Of a stretch of DNA of 64,000 nucleotides, positions 33,696 through 42,441 are shown in pieces (within the stretch, counting starts at the first letter, position 1; every line of letters starts with the position of its first letter). The notes under the pieces are model-generated. The model was not told the origin of the DNA, ran no database searches, and was given only the letters and a program-made list of their open reading frames with translations. This stretch comes from Paenibacillus ginsengihumi DSM 21568 (GTDB lineage Bacteria > Bacillota > Bacilli > Paenibacillales > NBRC-103111), in the NCBI RefSeq assembly GCF_000380965.1, contig NZ_KB905565.1, forward strand, positions 1-64,000, written 5' to 3'. The position numbers and the translations under genes are program-made.

Positions 33696-34034
33696 ATGAG
33701 CGAATCGACGGGACAGCCGAATTTCGATCAAGGGCATGCCTGTCATACGGACGGGGAGCGCAAGAGCCACCATTCCCGGAAGGTGAAGGATAACCTGATC
33801 TCGCGGCTGAATCGAATCGAAGGCCAAATTCGCGGGGTAAAGGGCATGATTGAGAAGGATACTTATTGCGATGATGTGCTTAACCAGATCGCAGCGATTC
33901 AATCGGCGCTGAACAGCGTAGGCAAAATTTTGCTGGAAGGCCATATGCGAAGCTGTGTCGTCGAACGGCTGGAGCAGGGGGACAGCGAAGTCATCGATGA
34001 ATTGCTGAAAACGATGGGCAAGCTCATGAAGTAA
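33696..34034 (+). CDS. csoR: CsoR/RcnR-family metal-sensing repressor
   Basis: All-helical DUF156 repressor. The CsoR fingerprint is present: Cys in KDTYCDDVL, then His and Cys in LLEGHMRSCV (the Cys-His-Cys Cu(I) site of CsoR), with helix 1 motif LISRLNRIEGQIRGVKGMIE. The N-terminal 30 residues are His-rich (GHACHTDGERKSHHSR). Length is 112 residues. AAAGGA lies upstream of ATG 33696. No copper exporter or chaperone gene adjoins it, so targets must be elsewhere. Formaldehyde- or sulfur-sensing relatives share the fold, but the His residue favours copper. Confidence 0.85.
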   Translation: MSESTGQPNFDQGHACHTDGERKSHHSRKVKDNLISRLNRIEGQIRGVKGMIEKDTYCDDVLNQIAAIQSALNSVGKILLEGHMRSCVVERLEQGDSEVIDELLKTMGKLMK

Positions 34035-34206
34035 GAGGCTGAAGGGGCCGTGGAAGGGGGCATGGCATACCTGCGGCTTGCATCCGGGTCACGGCGAACG
34101 ATCATCGCCGGCATTCTCCACCAGGGACCCGAGCTGCCGGGAATGGATGGCTCGCTCGTTAGCCTTCGCATCGTGTTTCGCTGGGCTAGCTTGAGCTAAC
34201 TTGGGA

Positions 34207-34387
34207 TAACGCTTGCCACAGAGCTTATTTCACTCGAAACGATCGATTTGGCATTCTAACGACGGTGAGCAGCCTTATTCTTAATTTCGACTGCTAGATT
34301 CAGCGTTTTTGACAAAATAGCGCTCTTCAGTTTCGTTACATTTTAAAAAGGGCACAATTCATCAAAATAGCGTTTGTCACAAGCGTT
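34207..34387. repeat. 181-bp element with imperfect terminal inverted repeats
   Basis: Left end TAACGCTTGCCACAGAGC (from 34207) pairs with the complement of the right end at 34364-34387 (18 of 24 positions). The inside holds two related segments, GACAAAATAGCGCT and CATCAAAATAGCGTTT. No protein is encoded. It has the look of a small non-autonomous element or a structured RNA gene. The rest of 34035-34740 shows no gene. Confidence 0.45.
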
Positions 34388-34516
34388 AGAGATGATCAGA
34401 GATGAAGGCCCGCTTCTAGCCAGCGGTTTATGATGTCCAGGCCATGCCTTGCGGTTCGAGATCATGCAACGCAAAAGCTGCATGAAGCCTAACCGATACG
34501 GCTGCCCCGATGCGAA

Positions 34517-34555
34517 CCGCCCTGTGACTTTGAGCAAGTCATGGGGCGTTTTTTT
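34517..34555 (+). terminator. terminator-like hairpin upstream of the 5'-nucleotidase
   Basis: CGCCCTGTGACTT pairs with AAGTCATGGGGCG through a 5-nt loop and leads into seven T residues. No gene precedes it closely. It could end a non-coding transcript or be a leader attenuator for the nucleotidase about 190 nt downstream. Confidence 0.65.
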
Positions 34556-34740
34556 GCGTTTGCTTAAGAATGCTGGCATAGCTTGCGACCGGTCTTTTTC
34601 AGGCAATGACTGCCTCTTCAAAAAATCTTTACATTCCCCGAAAGCTCCATTAATATTTGCCTGCTACAATATGCGGGACAACCCATAAAGATATTTCAAG
34701 CGAATAGGGAGTCAATGAAATATTGGCTAAGGAGTGAGTA

Positions 34741-36546
34741 TTGGGGATGAAACGATGGAGACCATGGCTGTCCGGCATTGCGGCCGCTTTCATGCTGGCT
34801 CTGGCTATGCCCGCCCAAGCGGCGGAGACGAATGCCGGCAGCGCCAGCATTACGATTTTGCACACGAATGACATTCATTCGCGCGTGGACGGCAGCGATG
34901 ACAGCATCGGCTACGCCCGGCTGTCCGCATTGATCAAGCAGGTGAAGGAGCAGAATCCGAATACGCTCGTCATCGACGCCGGCGACACGTTCCACGGCCA
35001 GACGATCGCCAACCTCGTGCGCGGCGAGAGCATCGTTCGCATCATGAACGAAATCGGCTACGACGCGATGGCTCCGGGTAACCACGATTTCAACTATGGC
35101 CAGGAACGGCTGCTGGAGCTGGCACAAGAGACCAGGTTTCCGATCCTGGCGGCCAACGTGAAGCGCGAGGACGGCAGCCGTCTGCTGGAGTCCTCTGTCG
35201 TTCGCGAGGTCGGAGGCGTCAAGATCGGCCTCTTCGGCCTGTCGACGCCGGAAACTGCCTTCAAGACGCACCCGAACAACGTCGCCGGTATCGACTTTGC
35301 CGATCCGGTCGCCGAAGCGAAGGCCGCGGTGGCCGAACTGCAGGGCAAGGCGGACGTGATCGTCGCCATCGCCCATCTCGGCGTGGACAAGTCCAGCGTC
35401 GATACGAGCATTAAAGTGGCGGAACAGGTGCCGGGCATCGATCTCATTATCGACGGGCACAGCCATACGCTGCTTGAGCAGGGCATGCAGGTGGGCGACA
35501 CGCTGATCGTGCAAACCGGCGAATACGGCAAAAATCTCGGCCGCGTCGAGCTGACCGTATCGGGAGGCGAAGTCACGGCGAAAACCGCGTCGGTAATCAC
35601 GCGCGCGGCGGCCGAATCGGTGCAGCCGGACCAGGCGGTAATCCGTATCATCGACGAAATCAAGCAGGAGCAGGACAAGGTGTTGTCTGAAGTCGTCGGT
35701 TCGACGCCGGTCAAGCTGGTGGGCGAGCGGGAAGTCGTCCGGAAGGGCGAGTCCAATCTCGGCAACCTGATCGCCGACGCCATGCTCGATGAGACCGGAG
35801 CCGACGTAGCCCTCACGAACGGAGGCGGCATCCGCGCTTCCATCGAAGCGGGGCCGGTTACGAAAGGGCAGGTTGTGTCCGTGCTGCCTTTCGGGAACTA
35901 CATTCAGACGAAGCAGGTCAAGGGCTCCGATATTGTAGCGGCGCTCGAGCACGGCGTATCCGCCTATCCGGAGCCGCTTGGCGGCTTCCCGCATGTGGCG
36001 GGAATGACGTTCGAATTCGACCCGGGGCTGCCCGCGGGGCAGCGGGTGACGGATGTGAAGATCCAAGGAGCGCCGCTGAATCCCGAGCAGACGTACATGC
36101 TGGCGACCAACGACTTTATGGCTGCGGGCGGCGACCAATATACGATGTTCAAGGATTATCCCGTAGCGAACGATTATTCGTCGCTGGAGGAGTCGGTCAT
36201 CGCTTATTTGCAGAAGAACGGCGAGGCGAAGGCGGCGGTCGAAGGCCGCATCGTCGCCAAGCAGCAGGCGGCCGCCCAGCCGCAGCAGGAAGCGCCGCAA
36301 AATTCGCCGGCAGCTCCCGCGACAACACCTGCGACAACACCTGCAACACCGCCCGCGACAACACCGGCCCCCGCGGAGCCGGAGGCCGCTGCGCGGCCGA
36401 AAGTGTATATCGTCCAAAAGGGCGATTCGCTTTGGAAAATATCGATTCAGTATCAGACGACTTGGCAAAAGCTGCAGCAGCTGAACGGTCTCAGCAACCC
36501 GCGCCTGATCTATCCCGGCCAGCAGCTCGTGCTGCCGGCCGAATAA
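34741..36546 (+). CDS. secreted 5'-nucleotidase/2',3'-cyclic phosphodiesterase with LysM domain
   Basis: Exported metallophosphatase that salvages nucleotides outside the cell. Signal peptide (LSGIAAAFMLALAMPAQAAE), calcineurin-like domain with metal ligands in ILHTNDIHS, IDAGDTFHG, GNHDFNYG and IDGHSHT, then the 5'-nucleotidase C domain (NGGGIRASI, VLPFGNY, NDFMAAGGD). A Pro/Ala/Thr linker at about residues 515-545 leads to a C-terminal LysM (VQKGDSLWKISIQYQTT...PGQQLVLP) that should hold the enzyme on peptidoglycan. TTG 34741 is 6 nt from AAGGAG; ATG 34747 is the alternative. The 601-residue length is normal for this fusion. Confidence 0.93.
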   Translation: MGMKRWRPWLSGIAAAFMLALAMPAQAAETNAGSASITILHTNDIHSRVDGSDDSIGYARLSALIKQVKEQNPNTLVIDAGDTFHGQTIANLVRGESIVRIMNEIGYDAMAPGNHDFNYGQERLLELAQETRFPILAANVKREDGSRLLESSVVREVGGVKIGLFGLSTPETAFKTHPNNVAGIDFADPVAEAKAAVAELQGKADVIVAIAHLGVDKSSVDTSIKVAEQVPGIDLIIDGHSHTLLEQGMQVGDTLIVQTGEYGKNLGRVELTVSGGEVTAKTASVITRAAAESVQPDQAVIRIIDEIKQEQDKVLSEVVGSTPVKLVGEREVVRKGESNLGNLIADAMLDETGADVALTNGGGIRASIEAGPVTKGQVVSVLPFGNYIQTKQVKGSDIVAALEHGVSAYPEPLGGFPHVAGMTFEFDPGLPAGQRVTDVKIQGAPLNPEQTYMLATNDFMAAGGDQYTMFKDYPVANDYSSLEESVIAYLQKNGEAKAAVEGRIVAKQQAAAQPQQEAPQNSPAAPATTPATTPATPPATTPAPAEPEAAARPKVYIVQKGDSLWKISIQYQTTWQKLQQLNGLSNPRLIYPGQQLVLPAE

Positions 36547-36583
36547 GCTTCCGGAATGATCGAAGCCGGGGCCCAATTAACGT

Positions 36584-36749
36584 TATAGACGCCTATGACG
36601 AGCGCTTCCTTACGTCATCGGTCGTCACCTTCGGTGTTGAAAAATCAGCTTGTAGGCTAAGCTGATTTTTCAAGATAGCCCCCCGTGCCGCTGGCGCAGC
36701 ACCATCAGAAGCTGAAAATGTGCCGCACCGTCTTGGCGGCTATTTTCCA
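36584..36749 (+). repeat. dispersed modular repeat copy R8 (modules A-B-C)
   Basis: ATAGACGCCTATGACGAGCG, its CGTCAT arm, CACCTTCGGTGTTGAAAA, then an altered module B in which AAAATCAGCTT pairs with AAGCTGATTTT, then TTTTTCAAGATAG and module C ending GGCTATTTTCC. It lies downstream of the nucleotidase gene and is codirectional with it. The altered B stem keeps pairing with a different sequence. Confidence 0.88.
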
Positions 36750-36759
36750 ACAAATCATA

Positions 36760-36796
36760 CGAAAGGTCTTCGGAGCCTCACTCTGGAGACCTTTCG
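36760..36796 (+). terminator. hairpin after the nucleotidase gene and repeat R8
   Basis: CGAAAGGTCT (36760-36769) pairs with AGACCTTTCG (36787-36796); only a weak T-rich tail (TCTTGTT) follows. The 230 nt after it, up to the next gene, hold nothing I can support. Confidence 0.55.
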
Positions 36797-37027
36797 TCTT
36801 GTTGCAGGCTTTTTGGAAGCGAATGTGGTGCTGGCCGGCAAGTTTGTGTAAACTGATGGAGAATGGGAACGTTCTGAACATGCGAGCCTTGCGCAGGCAG
36901 GCGAATACAAATGTCCCATCCAGCTACACTAAGAAGGGATTCCAGAAAGTGCTAGCCGAATTCGGGCGGACGTCCGATCATTCACATAAAAGAGTTAAAC
37001 ATCGAATGGATGAAGGAATGAGCGAAA

Positions 37028-38275
37028 ATGGAGAAGACAACGAAGCATATCGCAAGCATATCACTCGGGGCAATGGCGGTCGGCTTTGCCGCCACGCTTC
37101 CGTATGAGGAGCAGGTATGGGGGAGCCTGCTTCATGGCGCTTTCGAGGCGGGACTCGTCGGCGGATTGGCCGACTGGTTTGCGGTCACGGCCTTGTTTCG
37201 GCATCCGCTCGGCATCCCGATTCCGCATACGTCGCTTTTGATCCGCAACCGGGAGAAGCTGACCAATGCCCTCGTCTCCGCAGTGGAGAACGAATTGCTG
37301 AACCGCGCCAGCATCGAGGAGAAGCTCAAAAGCATTCGCGTCACCGAGCGCGCGCTCGATTGGGCGGAGACAGAGCTCGCCTCCGCACAGGGACGGCGTG
37401 CTGTCGCCGCAGCCAGCATCTTTCTTGTCGATCGCTTGCCCTGGGAGTCGATCGAGGAGCGCATCGTCCAGGAAGCGCGCAAGTGGTTGATGGACGTTGA
37501 CAGCGGCGCCGTCTTCGCCCGATTGACGGATACCGCGCTGGAGCGGGGATGGGATTCGGCGGGCCTCGATTTCCTGCTGGACAAAGCCCAGGATTGGATT
37601 ATGCGAGGCGAGACGCGCGATCTGATGGGGGCGCTTGCGCTGAAGGCGCTGAACAACGTTCAGCTCGGCGGCATCATGGGCTTTGCGGTCGGCGCCTTCT
37701 CCGGATTTATGACCGAGGAGAAGCTGGGCGGGCTGCTGCAGAACATGGCTATTACGGCGTTGTTCGATCTGAAGCGTTTGGGAAGCGCGGCACGGCAAAG
37801 CATGCTGCGGGAGCTCGGCGGCAAGCTGCGGGAGCTCGGCGAGTCGCCGGCTTTTCTCGCGGAACTGCAGCAGTGGAAGGAGCGGCTCGCCGAGGGAGAG
37901 GAGCTGAAGCGGCTGGTCCGGGAAGCGATCCAACGTCTCCGCTCCGGCCTGGAGCGGTTCGTTCGCGACGAGTTGTACGCCGAGCGGGTTGCCGTCCCTT
38001 ATTTGACGGGGCTCATCCGAAAGGTCAGGAACGATCCGGAGTGGACGGCCCAGGCGGAGGCTTGGGTGCAGGAGCGGCTATTTGCCTTGATCGAGCGGAA
38101 CCATGCGAAGCTGGGCGCGCTAGTCAAGGAAAACGTGGATAAGCTCGATAACCGCAGCCTGATCGAGATGCTGGAGACGAAGGTCGGCAAGGACCTGCAG
38201 TGGATTCGCGTGAACGGCGCTTTGTGCGGCTTCCTGATCGGGCTGGCGCTGGCAGCCATCCGGCTGATGCTGTAG
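37028..38275 (+). CDS. DUF445-family membrane protein
   Basis: 415 residues of the DUF445 (YheB/YtvH-like) family: an N-terminal membrane segment (ISLGAMAVGFAATLP), the conserved GGLADWFAVTALFRHPLGIPIPHT stretch in residues 45-70, long amphipathic helical coiled regions, and a C-terminal helix (VNGALCGFLIGLALAAIRLML) with the family's NGxxxGxxIG motif. Function is unknown; members are membrane-associated and some are linked to sporulation or envelope stress. An AAGGA-containing site precedes the ATG weakly. It is convergent with thymidine kinase. Confidence 0.88.
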   Translation: MEKTTKHIASISLGAMAVGFAATLPYEEQVWGSLLHGAFEAGLVGGLADWFAVTALFRHPLGIPIPHTSLLIRNREKLTNALVSAVENELLNRASIEEKLKSIRVTERALDWAETELASAQGRRAVAAASIFLVDRLPWESIEERIVQEARKWLMDVDSGAVFARLTDTALERGWDSAGLDFLLDKAQDWIMRGETRDLMGALALKALNNVQLGGIMGFAVGAFSGFMTEEKLGGLLQNMAITALFDLKRLGSAARQSMLRELGGKLRELGESPAFLAELQQWKERLAEGEELKRLVREAIQRLRSGLERFVRDELYAERVAVPYLTGLIRKVRNDPEWTAQAEAWVQERLFALIERNHAKLGALVKENVDKLDNRSLIEMLETKVGKDLQWIRVNGALCGFLIGLALAAIRLML

Positions 38276-38309
38276 CGGATATCTCGGCCGCCAGCGCCCT
38301 CGCGGCCGA

Positions 38310-38891
38310 TTACAGGTTCGGATGGGCGTGACATCTGCGGCATACCGGGTAATACGAGTCGTTGCCGCCGATTTGGATCTGCTCGCCCGTATACACCGGC
38401 TTGCCGTGTTCGTCGACTCGCAAATTCATCGTCGCCTTCCGTTCGCAAAACCAGCAGATCGTCTTCATTTCTTCGATTTTATCGGCATATAAAAGCATAT
38501 ATTTGCTGCCCTCGAAGAGCTCGTTGCGAAAATCGTTTTTCAGGCCGAAGCCCATCACGGGAATGTTCAGTTCGTCTACGATCCGCGTCAGCTGCACAAT
38601 CTGCTCCTTGCTTAGAAACTGCACCTCGTCCACCAGCACGCAGGAGACGGGCTGTCCGTGCCGCCGGACGATGTCGCAAATATCGGTATCGTCGTATACG
38701 GGAATCGCCTTGCGGCGCAGTCCGATGCGCGAGGAGACGTAACCGACCTCGTCGCGGTCATCGACCGCCGATGTAAAGATCAGCACGTGCTTTTTCTGCT
38801 CTTCGTAGTTATGGGCGACCTTCAAGATTTCGATCGATTTGCCGCTGTTCATTGCGCCGTATTTGAAATATAGCTGGGCCATTCGCTTCAC
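38310..38891 (-). CDS. tdk: thymidine kinase
   Basis: Phosphorylates thymidine to dTMP with ATP (salvage, cytosolic). Type II TK: P-loop [12 protein letters not shown] near residue 13, DVR-like VDEVQFLS Walker B with catalytic Glu, lasso-domain zinc ligands C-x2-C (ICWFCERK) and C-x2-C (PVCRRCHAH), and substrate loop [15 protein letters not shown]. 193 residues, as usual. The start is GTG 38891 (an ATG at 38882 is also possible). It is alone on its strand. Confidence 0.95.
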   Translation of the reverse strand: MKRMAQLYFKYGAMNSGKSIEILKVAHNYEEQKKHVLIFTSAVDDRDEVGYVSSRIGLRRKAIPVYDDTDICDIVRRHGQPVSCVLVDEVQFLSKEQIVQLTRIVDELNIPVMGFGLKNDFRNELFEGSKYMLLYADKIEEMKTICWFCERKATMNLRVDEHGKPVYTGEQIQIGGNDSYYPVCRRCHAHPNL

Positions 38892-39053
38892 CGCTTTCTT
38901 CCTGTCTTGACGTCAACTCATCATAGCACAGCTTCCGCGGGCGGGTACAGCGCTGCTTGCTCCGCTGCCCGACAGGCCATACCCACCTTTAAGCGTTCGC
39001 CATTTCGAATAAATATAGTGTACCAATTTTCCGGAATCGGAGGGAACGGGCAC

Positions 39054-39215
39054 ATGCATGCAGTACGCACCCTTGCACCTAACGCGAACCTCGATGAGAA
39101 TTGGGTCAGCCTGATGATTGTCGCCCGCCAAATGGGTATCCCTAAAGACGAGGTCAGAAAGTTTATCCGCGAACAGGCGGAAGACGCAATCGAGGACGCC
39201 GATCAACCCAATTGA
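39054..39215 (+). CDS. sinI: SinI-like antirepressor
   Basis: 53-residue protein whose core LDENWVSLMIVARQMGIPKDE followed by VRKFI matches the SinI domain, the helical hook that binds SinR and blocks its DNA binding. The rest is a short N-terminal extension and an acidic tail. CGGAGGG (39038-39044) is 9 nt from ATG 39054. A sinR gene follows 320 nt downstream on the same strand, with repeat copy R9 between. The pairing supports control of biofilm-matrix genes such as the exopolysaccharide operon that begins beyond the next terminator. Confidence 0.82.
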   Translation: MHAVRTLAPNANLDENWVSLMIVARQMGIPKDEVRKFIREQAEDAIEDADQPN

Positions 39216-39240
39216 TGGATCATAACGAATTTTCATAAAA

Positions 39241-39385
39241 AAGATAGACGTCTATGAGGAGCGACTTCCTCGTCATCGGCCGTCACCTTCGGTGTTGAAA
39301 TTTTGGGCGGCGGCTTGCCGTCAATTTTCAAGGCGGACGCCTATGACAAGCGCTTCCTTCGTCGTCGATTGTCACGCGAATTTTT
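39241..39385 (+). repeat. dispersed modular repeat copy R9 (A-B-A) between sinI and sinR
   Basis: GATAGACGTCTATGAGGAGC, module A right arm, CACCTTCGGTGTTGAAATTT, module B ending TCAATTTTCAAGG, then a second partial module A (GGACGCCTATGACAAGCG). It is codirectional with sinI and sinR. Confidence 0.85.
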
Positions 39386-39536
39386 TTCAAGGGTTTTGAA
39401 AGCGATTTCGTATATGAACAAAATGTTATAAATTCATGATCCGTCTATGAAAATCTTGCTGCTTGTTATGCCCACTGGCCCCTTATTTATGATAAAATGA
39501 AATAAAAGAAATTGCGGAGACAAAAGGGGTTAGCGC

Positions 39537-39869
39537 ATGATCGGCAAAAAAGTCAGGCAGCTTCGATTGGAAAGAGGGCTCTCCCTTACAGAACTGGCGG
39601 AGAAAGCCGGGGTCGCCAAATCGTATTTGAGCTCGATCGAGCGCGACATCCAGTCGAATCCGTCGCTTCATTTTCTGGAAAAAATATGCTCGGTGCTCGA
39701 GGTGCCCATCGAATATTTTTTGCACGATTCCTCTGCCCGCGCGCAGGAGCTCGACGGGGAGTGGCTGGCGCTGGTCCGCGAAGCGATGGAATCCGGCATC
39801 AGCAAGGAACAGTTTCTCGAATTCCTTCAATATAACAAGTGGCGAATGAACCGGGACAAGCAGTCTTGA
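39537..39869 (+). CDS. sinR: SinR-type biofilm master repressor
   Basis: 110 residues, close to Bacillus SinR (111). It has an N-terminal Xre HTH (MIGKKVRQLRLERGLSLTEL, then AEKAGVAKSYLSSIERD) and a C-terminal SinI-like dimerisation segment (DGEWLALVREAMESGISKEQ, FLEFLQYNKWR). It should repress matrix operons by binding GTTCTYT-type sites and be antagonised by the SinI encoded upstream. AAAGGGG stands ahead of ATG 39537. It is convergent with the exopolysaccharide operon and ends at the bidirectional terminator at 39888-39937. Confidence 0.9.
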   Translation: MIGKKVRQLRLERGLSLTELAEKAGVAKSYLSSIERDIQSNPSLHFLEKICSVLEVPIEYFLHDSSARAQELDGEWLALVREAMESGISKEQFLEFLQYNKWRMNRDKQS

Positions 39870-39887
39870 TCGGCGCCGCTTCATTCC

Positions 39888-39937
39888 AAAAAAACCTCCA
39901 AAGCCCGCTGACTCAATTTCGGGCGTTGGAGTTTTTT
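39888..39937. terminator. bidirectional terminator downstream of sinR
   Basis: AAAAAACCTCCAAAGCCCG pairs with CGGGCGTTGGAGTTTTTT (to 39937) around a short loop. Runs of A and T on both sides let it end sinR and shield it from minus-strand read-through. Confidence 0.85.
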
Positions 39938-40185
39938 CGTAATTATTGCCGCTTTTCGCATTTACCCTGGTACCGGTCGGGGCGTTCCTCGTCGCTGCCC
40001 GGCCGGTCCGCCGCCGGCTTCAATACGCCGAACACGGCGCTGACGTCATGGCCGTTATCGGACGGCAGCTCCTTCCCCAGCTCGTCGGCCGGTCTGCCGC
40101 TGCCCTATTCTGCTCCTTGTCTGCCATCAGTGCATCCGCCTCCTCCGGCACGTCGTTTGCCCTGTCGGATGGAAGGCTTATACTT

Positions 40186-42411
40186 TTACTCCTTCAGCCG
40201 CTCGAATGCGGCTTTCATTGCGTAGTAGCTTTGCTTCGGGCGCTCCTGATACTTCACTTCGTCCCACGGCTCCCATCGGTAATAGGGCAGCTCGGACACG
40301 CGGTAGGGAGCTTCCGGCGGTGCGGCTCCGCCCGTTTCTCTCCCGAGCCCGATCACTTGGCCGTCCCGAACGATCCACGGCACGAAGCGAATGCCTTCGG
40401 TCTCGACCGCCTCCAAGGGAGCCCCCGCAGTCTTTCCGTAGCTCATGACGTGCAGAGAGCTCGGATCGGTGAAGCCGAGCAGCATCCATGGAATACGCAG
40501 CTCCAGCGTCGTCCCCTGCAGCTGCCACATCGCGAGGGAATTGAACTCCGGAGAAGACGGGTCGGTGGTGCCGCGGGCCAGCTTGCCGGCGGGGACGTCC
40601 TCGAAGGGGTGATATTTTTTGGAATCGGGCGGGATGAGCTCCAGTCCGACGGCCAGCTTCCAGGGATTGAAGATGCCGGAATCGTCCTTCATCTCCTCGG
40701 GCTTCACCTCCAGCATGCCGTACTGGTGCCCGTACAACCGCTTATGGAAGTCGTAATTCGAGGCTATCCGCACTTCGCTCTCTTGATCATTGCCCAGAAC
40801 GACGAGCGTTTCCAGACCTTCGTCCAGCGTGCGGCCGCCAAGCTCTTTGCCGTGCCGGTTGCCGCCCGGAATCGTATCGGCTCCGATGTATAATTGCTCC
40901 CGCTGCGGATCGAACGGCTGCTCCAGCTCGGCCTTGATATAGACGTAAGCTTCGTCATGGGTAACCCAAATGTCCTTCCAGCCGGGATAATCGCCCTTCA
41001 GCCGCTGCTTCTCGCTTTCGTCCAGCGCCTCCCAGTCGTTGCCGCTGCCGTTGATCGTCAGCACGCCTTCCTTGCCGGCCAGCATGGCCAGGAGACCGAA
41101 ATGCTGTTCGTTCGTCAGCACATTATGCCACAGCTTGCGGCGGGCTGGCGGCATTTCGAACGCCATCGTATTCCACGTCCGCTTGAACCACTCGTCCTGC
41201 CAGGAGAAGACGATGGCGCCGGCCAAACCTTCCCGGTGAATGTCGTCCAGCAGCGACACGTCAATCTGCCCCTGCTCCGTTTCGTTATGGCCTCCCTGGT
41301 TCCGGTTTTTGTTGCCCAGGTGGGCGACGCCGAGCGAGGAGGGGACGCCGAATTCCGTAATCATCAGGGGAATTCCTTGATGATGCTCCTTTAATTTGCG
41401 GAGATAGCTGCGGTACGTGTTGATCTCGCCATCCTCGTCCTTGACATCGCGCACCGACTCGTCCAGCCGGAAGAAGTCGGGATAGTACGGATAAGCGTGA
41501 TAGGCGGCGAAATATCCTGCCGGCCAGTCGTGGACGGACAGGTGGAGCGCATCGACGCTGGCCATATCCTCTTCGATAAGCACCTCGCCGGGATGGGAGA
41601 GCGGGTCTGTCGTTACCCAATTGGTGAATGTCAGCGGATGCTTCCAGCCATGCTGCGCTTCCTGCACCGCCAGATGGTCCAGCATCTCGGCCAGCCAGTT
41701 CTCGAACGGATTCGCCTCGGGCTTCGACGAGATGTGCGTTCCTTGGTAGCCGATATTGTCCTTATGCAGCTCGTTGGTATTCCTCACCATAGCCGGGTCC
41801 CATTCGGTGCCGATATGCCAGGCGAGCAGATAGGGAGCGGCATTGGCGCGATAGGAGCCGCCGGCTTTGCCGAAGCGCTCCGGAATTTCCGCCGTACCGT
41901 ATACCGCGCCTACGGCGTAGCTGATTTCGCCCTGAAATTCGACATAAATCTCTTCCAGATATGCGTCCTGCTTCTCGATCAAAGCCTCCTCCGGCGACCA
42001 GATGCCCTGAATGAAATAAAGCGGCCGCTCCGGATGCTTCTGGTTATACTCCACCAGCGCCTCGTAGAACCAGGGCGGGAGGATCGTGTAGATCCGGATC
42101 GTATTGGCTCCCATATCGCTGATCAGCCGGAACCATTCGAGATATTTTTGCTTGGTGATCGGCAGCTCTCCGGGGTCCTCGCCCGGCAGCGCCGCGCCGA
42201 CGTTCACCCCTTTGACGAAGAAAGGGGACCAGGCGCCGTCAGCGTATATTTCAATGCGGTCTTCCTGCGTGCGAAACTTGATTTGCGAGCCGTCTGCCGT
42301 TGTGGCGCTCTCTACGGTGCTGACGGGCCAGTAGTGCCAGATGAGCGCCCCGATGACGGCGGCTGCGGCAAGCTTGATGGCCCAATGCAATGATGCGGAT
42401 CGTGTTCTCAT
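40186..42411 (-). CDS. membrane-anchored glycoside hydrolase-like protein of the EPS operon
   Basis: 741 residues: an N-terminal membrane anchor (IKLAAAAVIGALIWHYW), then a TIM barrel of the GH2/GH5 clan A type with candidate acid/base E203 (WHIGTEWDP) and nucleophile E353 (ITEFGVP), then a C-terminal beta-rich domain of about 280 residues with DOMON/CBM-like features (KDIWVTHDEAYVYIKAEL, LYIGADTIPGGN). It is the last gene of the sinR-like/glmS/HEAT/GT2/receiver operon, so it probably trims or releases the polymer at the cell surface, as BcsZ or PgaB-type enzymes do. AGGAGGG stands before the ATG. Confidence 0.82.
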   Translation of the reverse strand: MRTRSASLHWAIKLAAAAVIGALIWHYWPVSTVESATTADGSQIKFRTQEDRIEIYADGAWSPFFVKGVNVGAALPGEDPGELPITKQKYLEWFRLISDMGANTIRIYTILPPWFYEALVEYNQKHPERPLYFIQGIWSPEEALIEKQDAYLEEIYVEFQGEISYAVGAVYGTAEIPERFGKAGGSYRANAAPYLLAWHIGTEWDPAMVRNTNELHKDNIGYQGTHISSKPEANPFENWLAEMLDHLAVQEAQHGWKHPLTFTNWVTTDPLSHPGEVLIEEDMASVDALHLSVHDWPAGYFAAYHAYPYYPDFFRLDESVRDVKDEDGEINTYRSYLRKLKEHHQGIPLMITEFGVPSSLGVAHLGNKNRNQGGHNETEQGQIDVSLLDDIHREGLAGAIVFSWQDEWFKRTWNTMAFEMPPARRKLWHNVLTNEQHFGLLAMLAGKEGVLTINGSGNDWEALDESEKQRLKGDYPGWKDIWVTHDEAYVYIKAELEQPFDPQREQLYIGADTIPGGNRHGKELGGRTLDEGLETLVVLGNDQESEVRIASNYDFHKRLYGHQYGMLEVKPEEMKDDSGIFNPWKLAVGLELIPPDSKKYHPFEDVPAGKLARGTTDPSSPEFNSLAMWQLQGTTLELRIPWMLLGFTDPSSLHVMSYGKTAGAPLEAVETEGIRFVPWIVRDGQVIGLGRETGGAAPPEAPYRVSELPYYRWEPWDEVKYQERPKQSYYAMKAAFERLKE

Positions 42412-42441
42412 GACGCAGCCCTCCTCGGCATATCGGGGATC

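Noticed and set aside
34065-34198. 45-codon frame after csoR starting MAYLRLASG
   Set aside because: Its site AAGGGGG is only about one base from the ATG and there is no recognisable family; left out for lack of support.
34696-36576. Long minus-strand frame of 626 codons opposite the 5'-nucleotidase
   Set aside because: It mirrors a clear LysM-tailed nucleotidase, has no ribosome binding site and a composition rich in R, D and H typical of antisense frames in GC-rich DNA.
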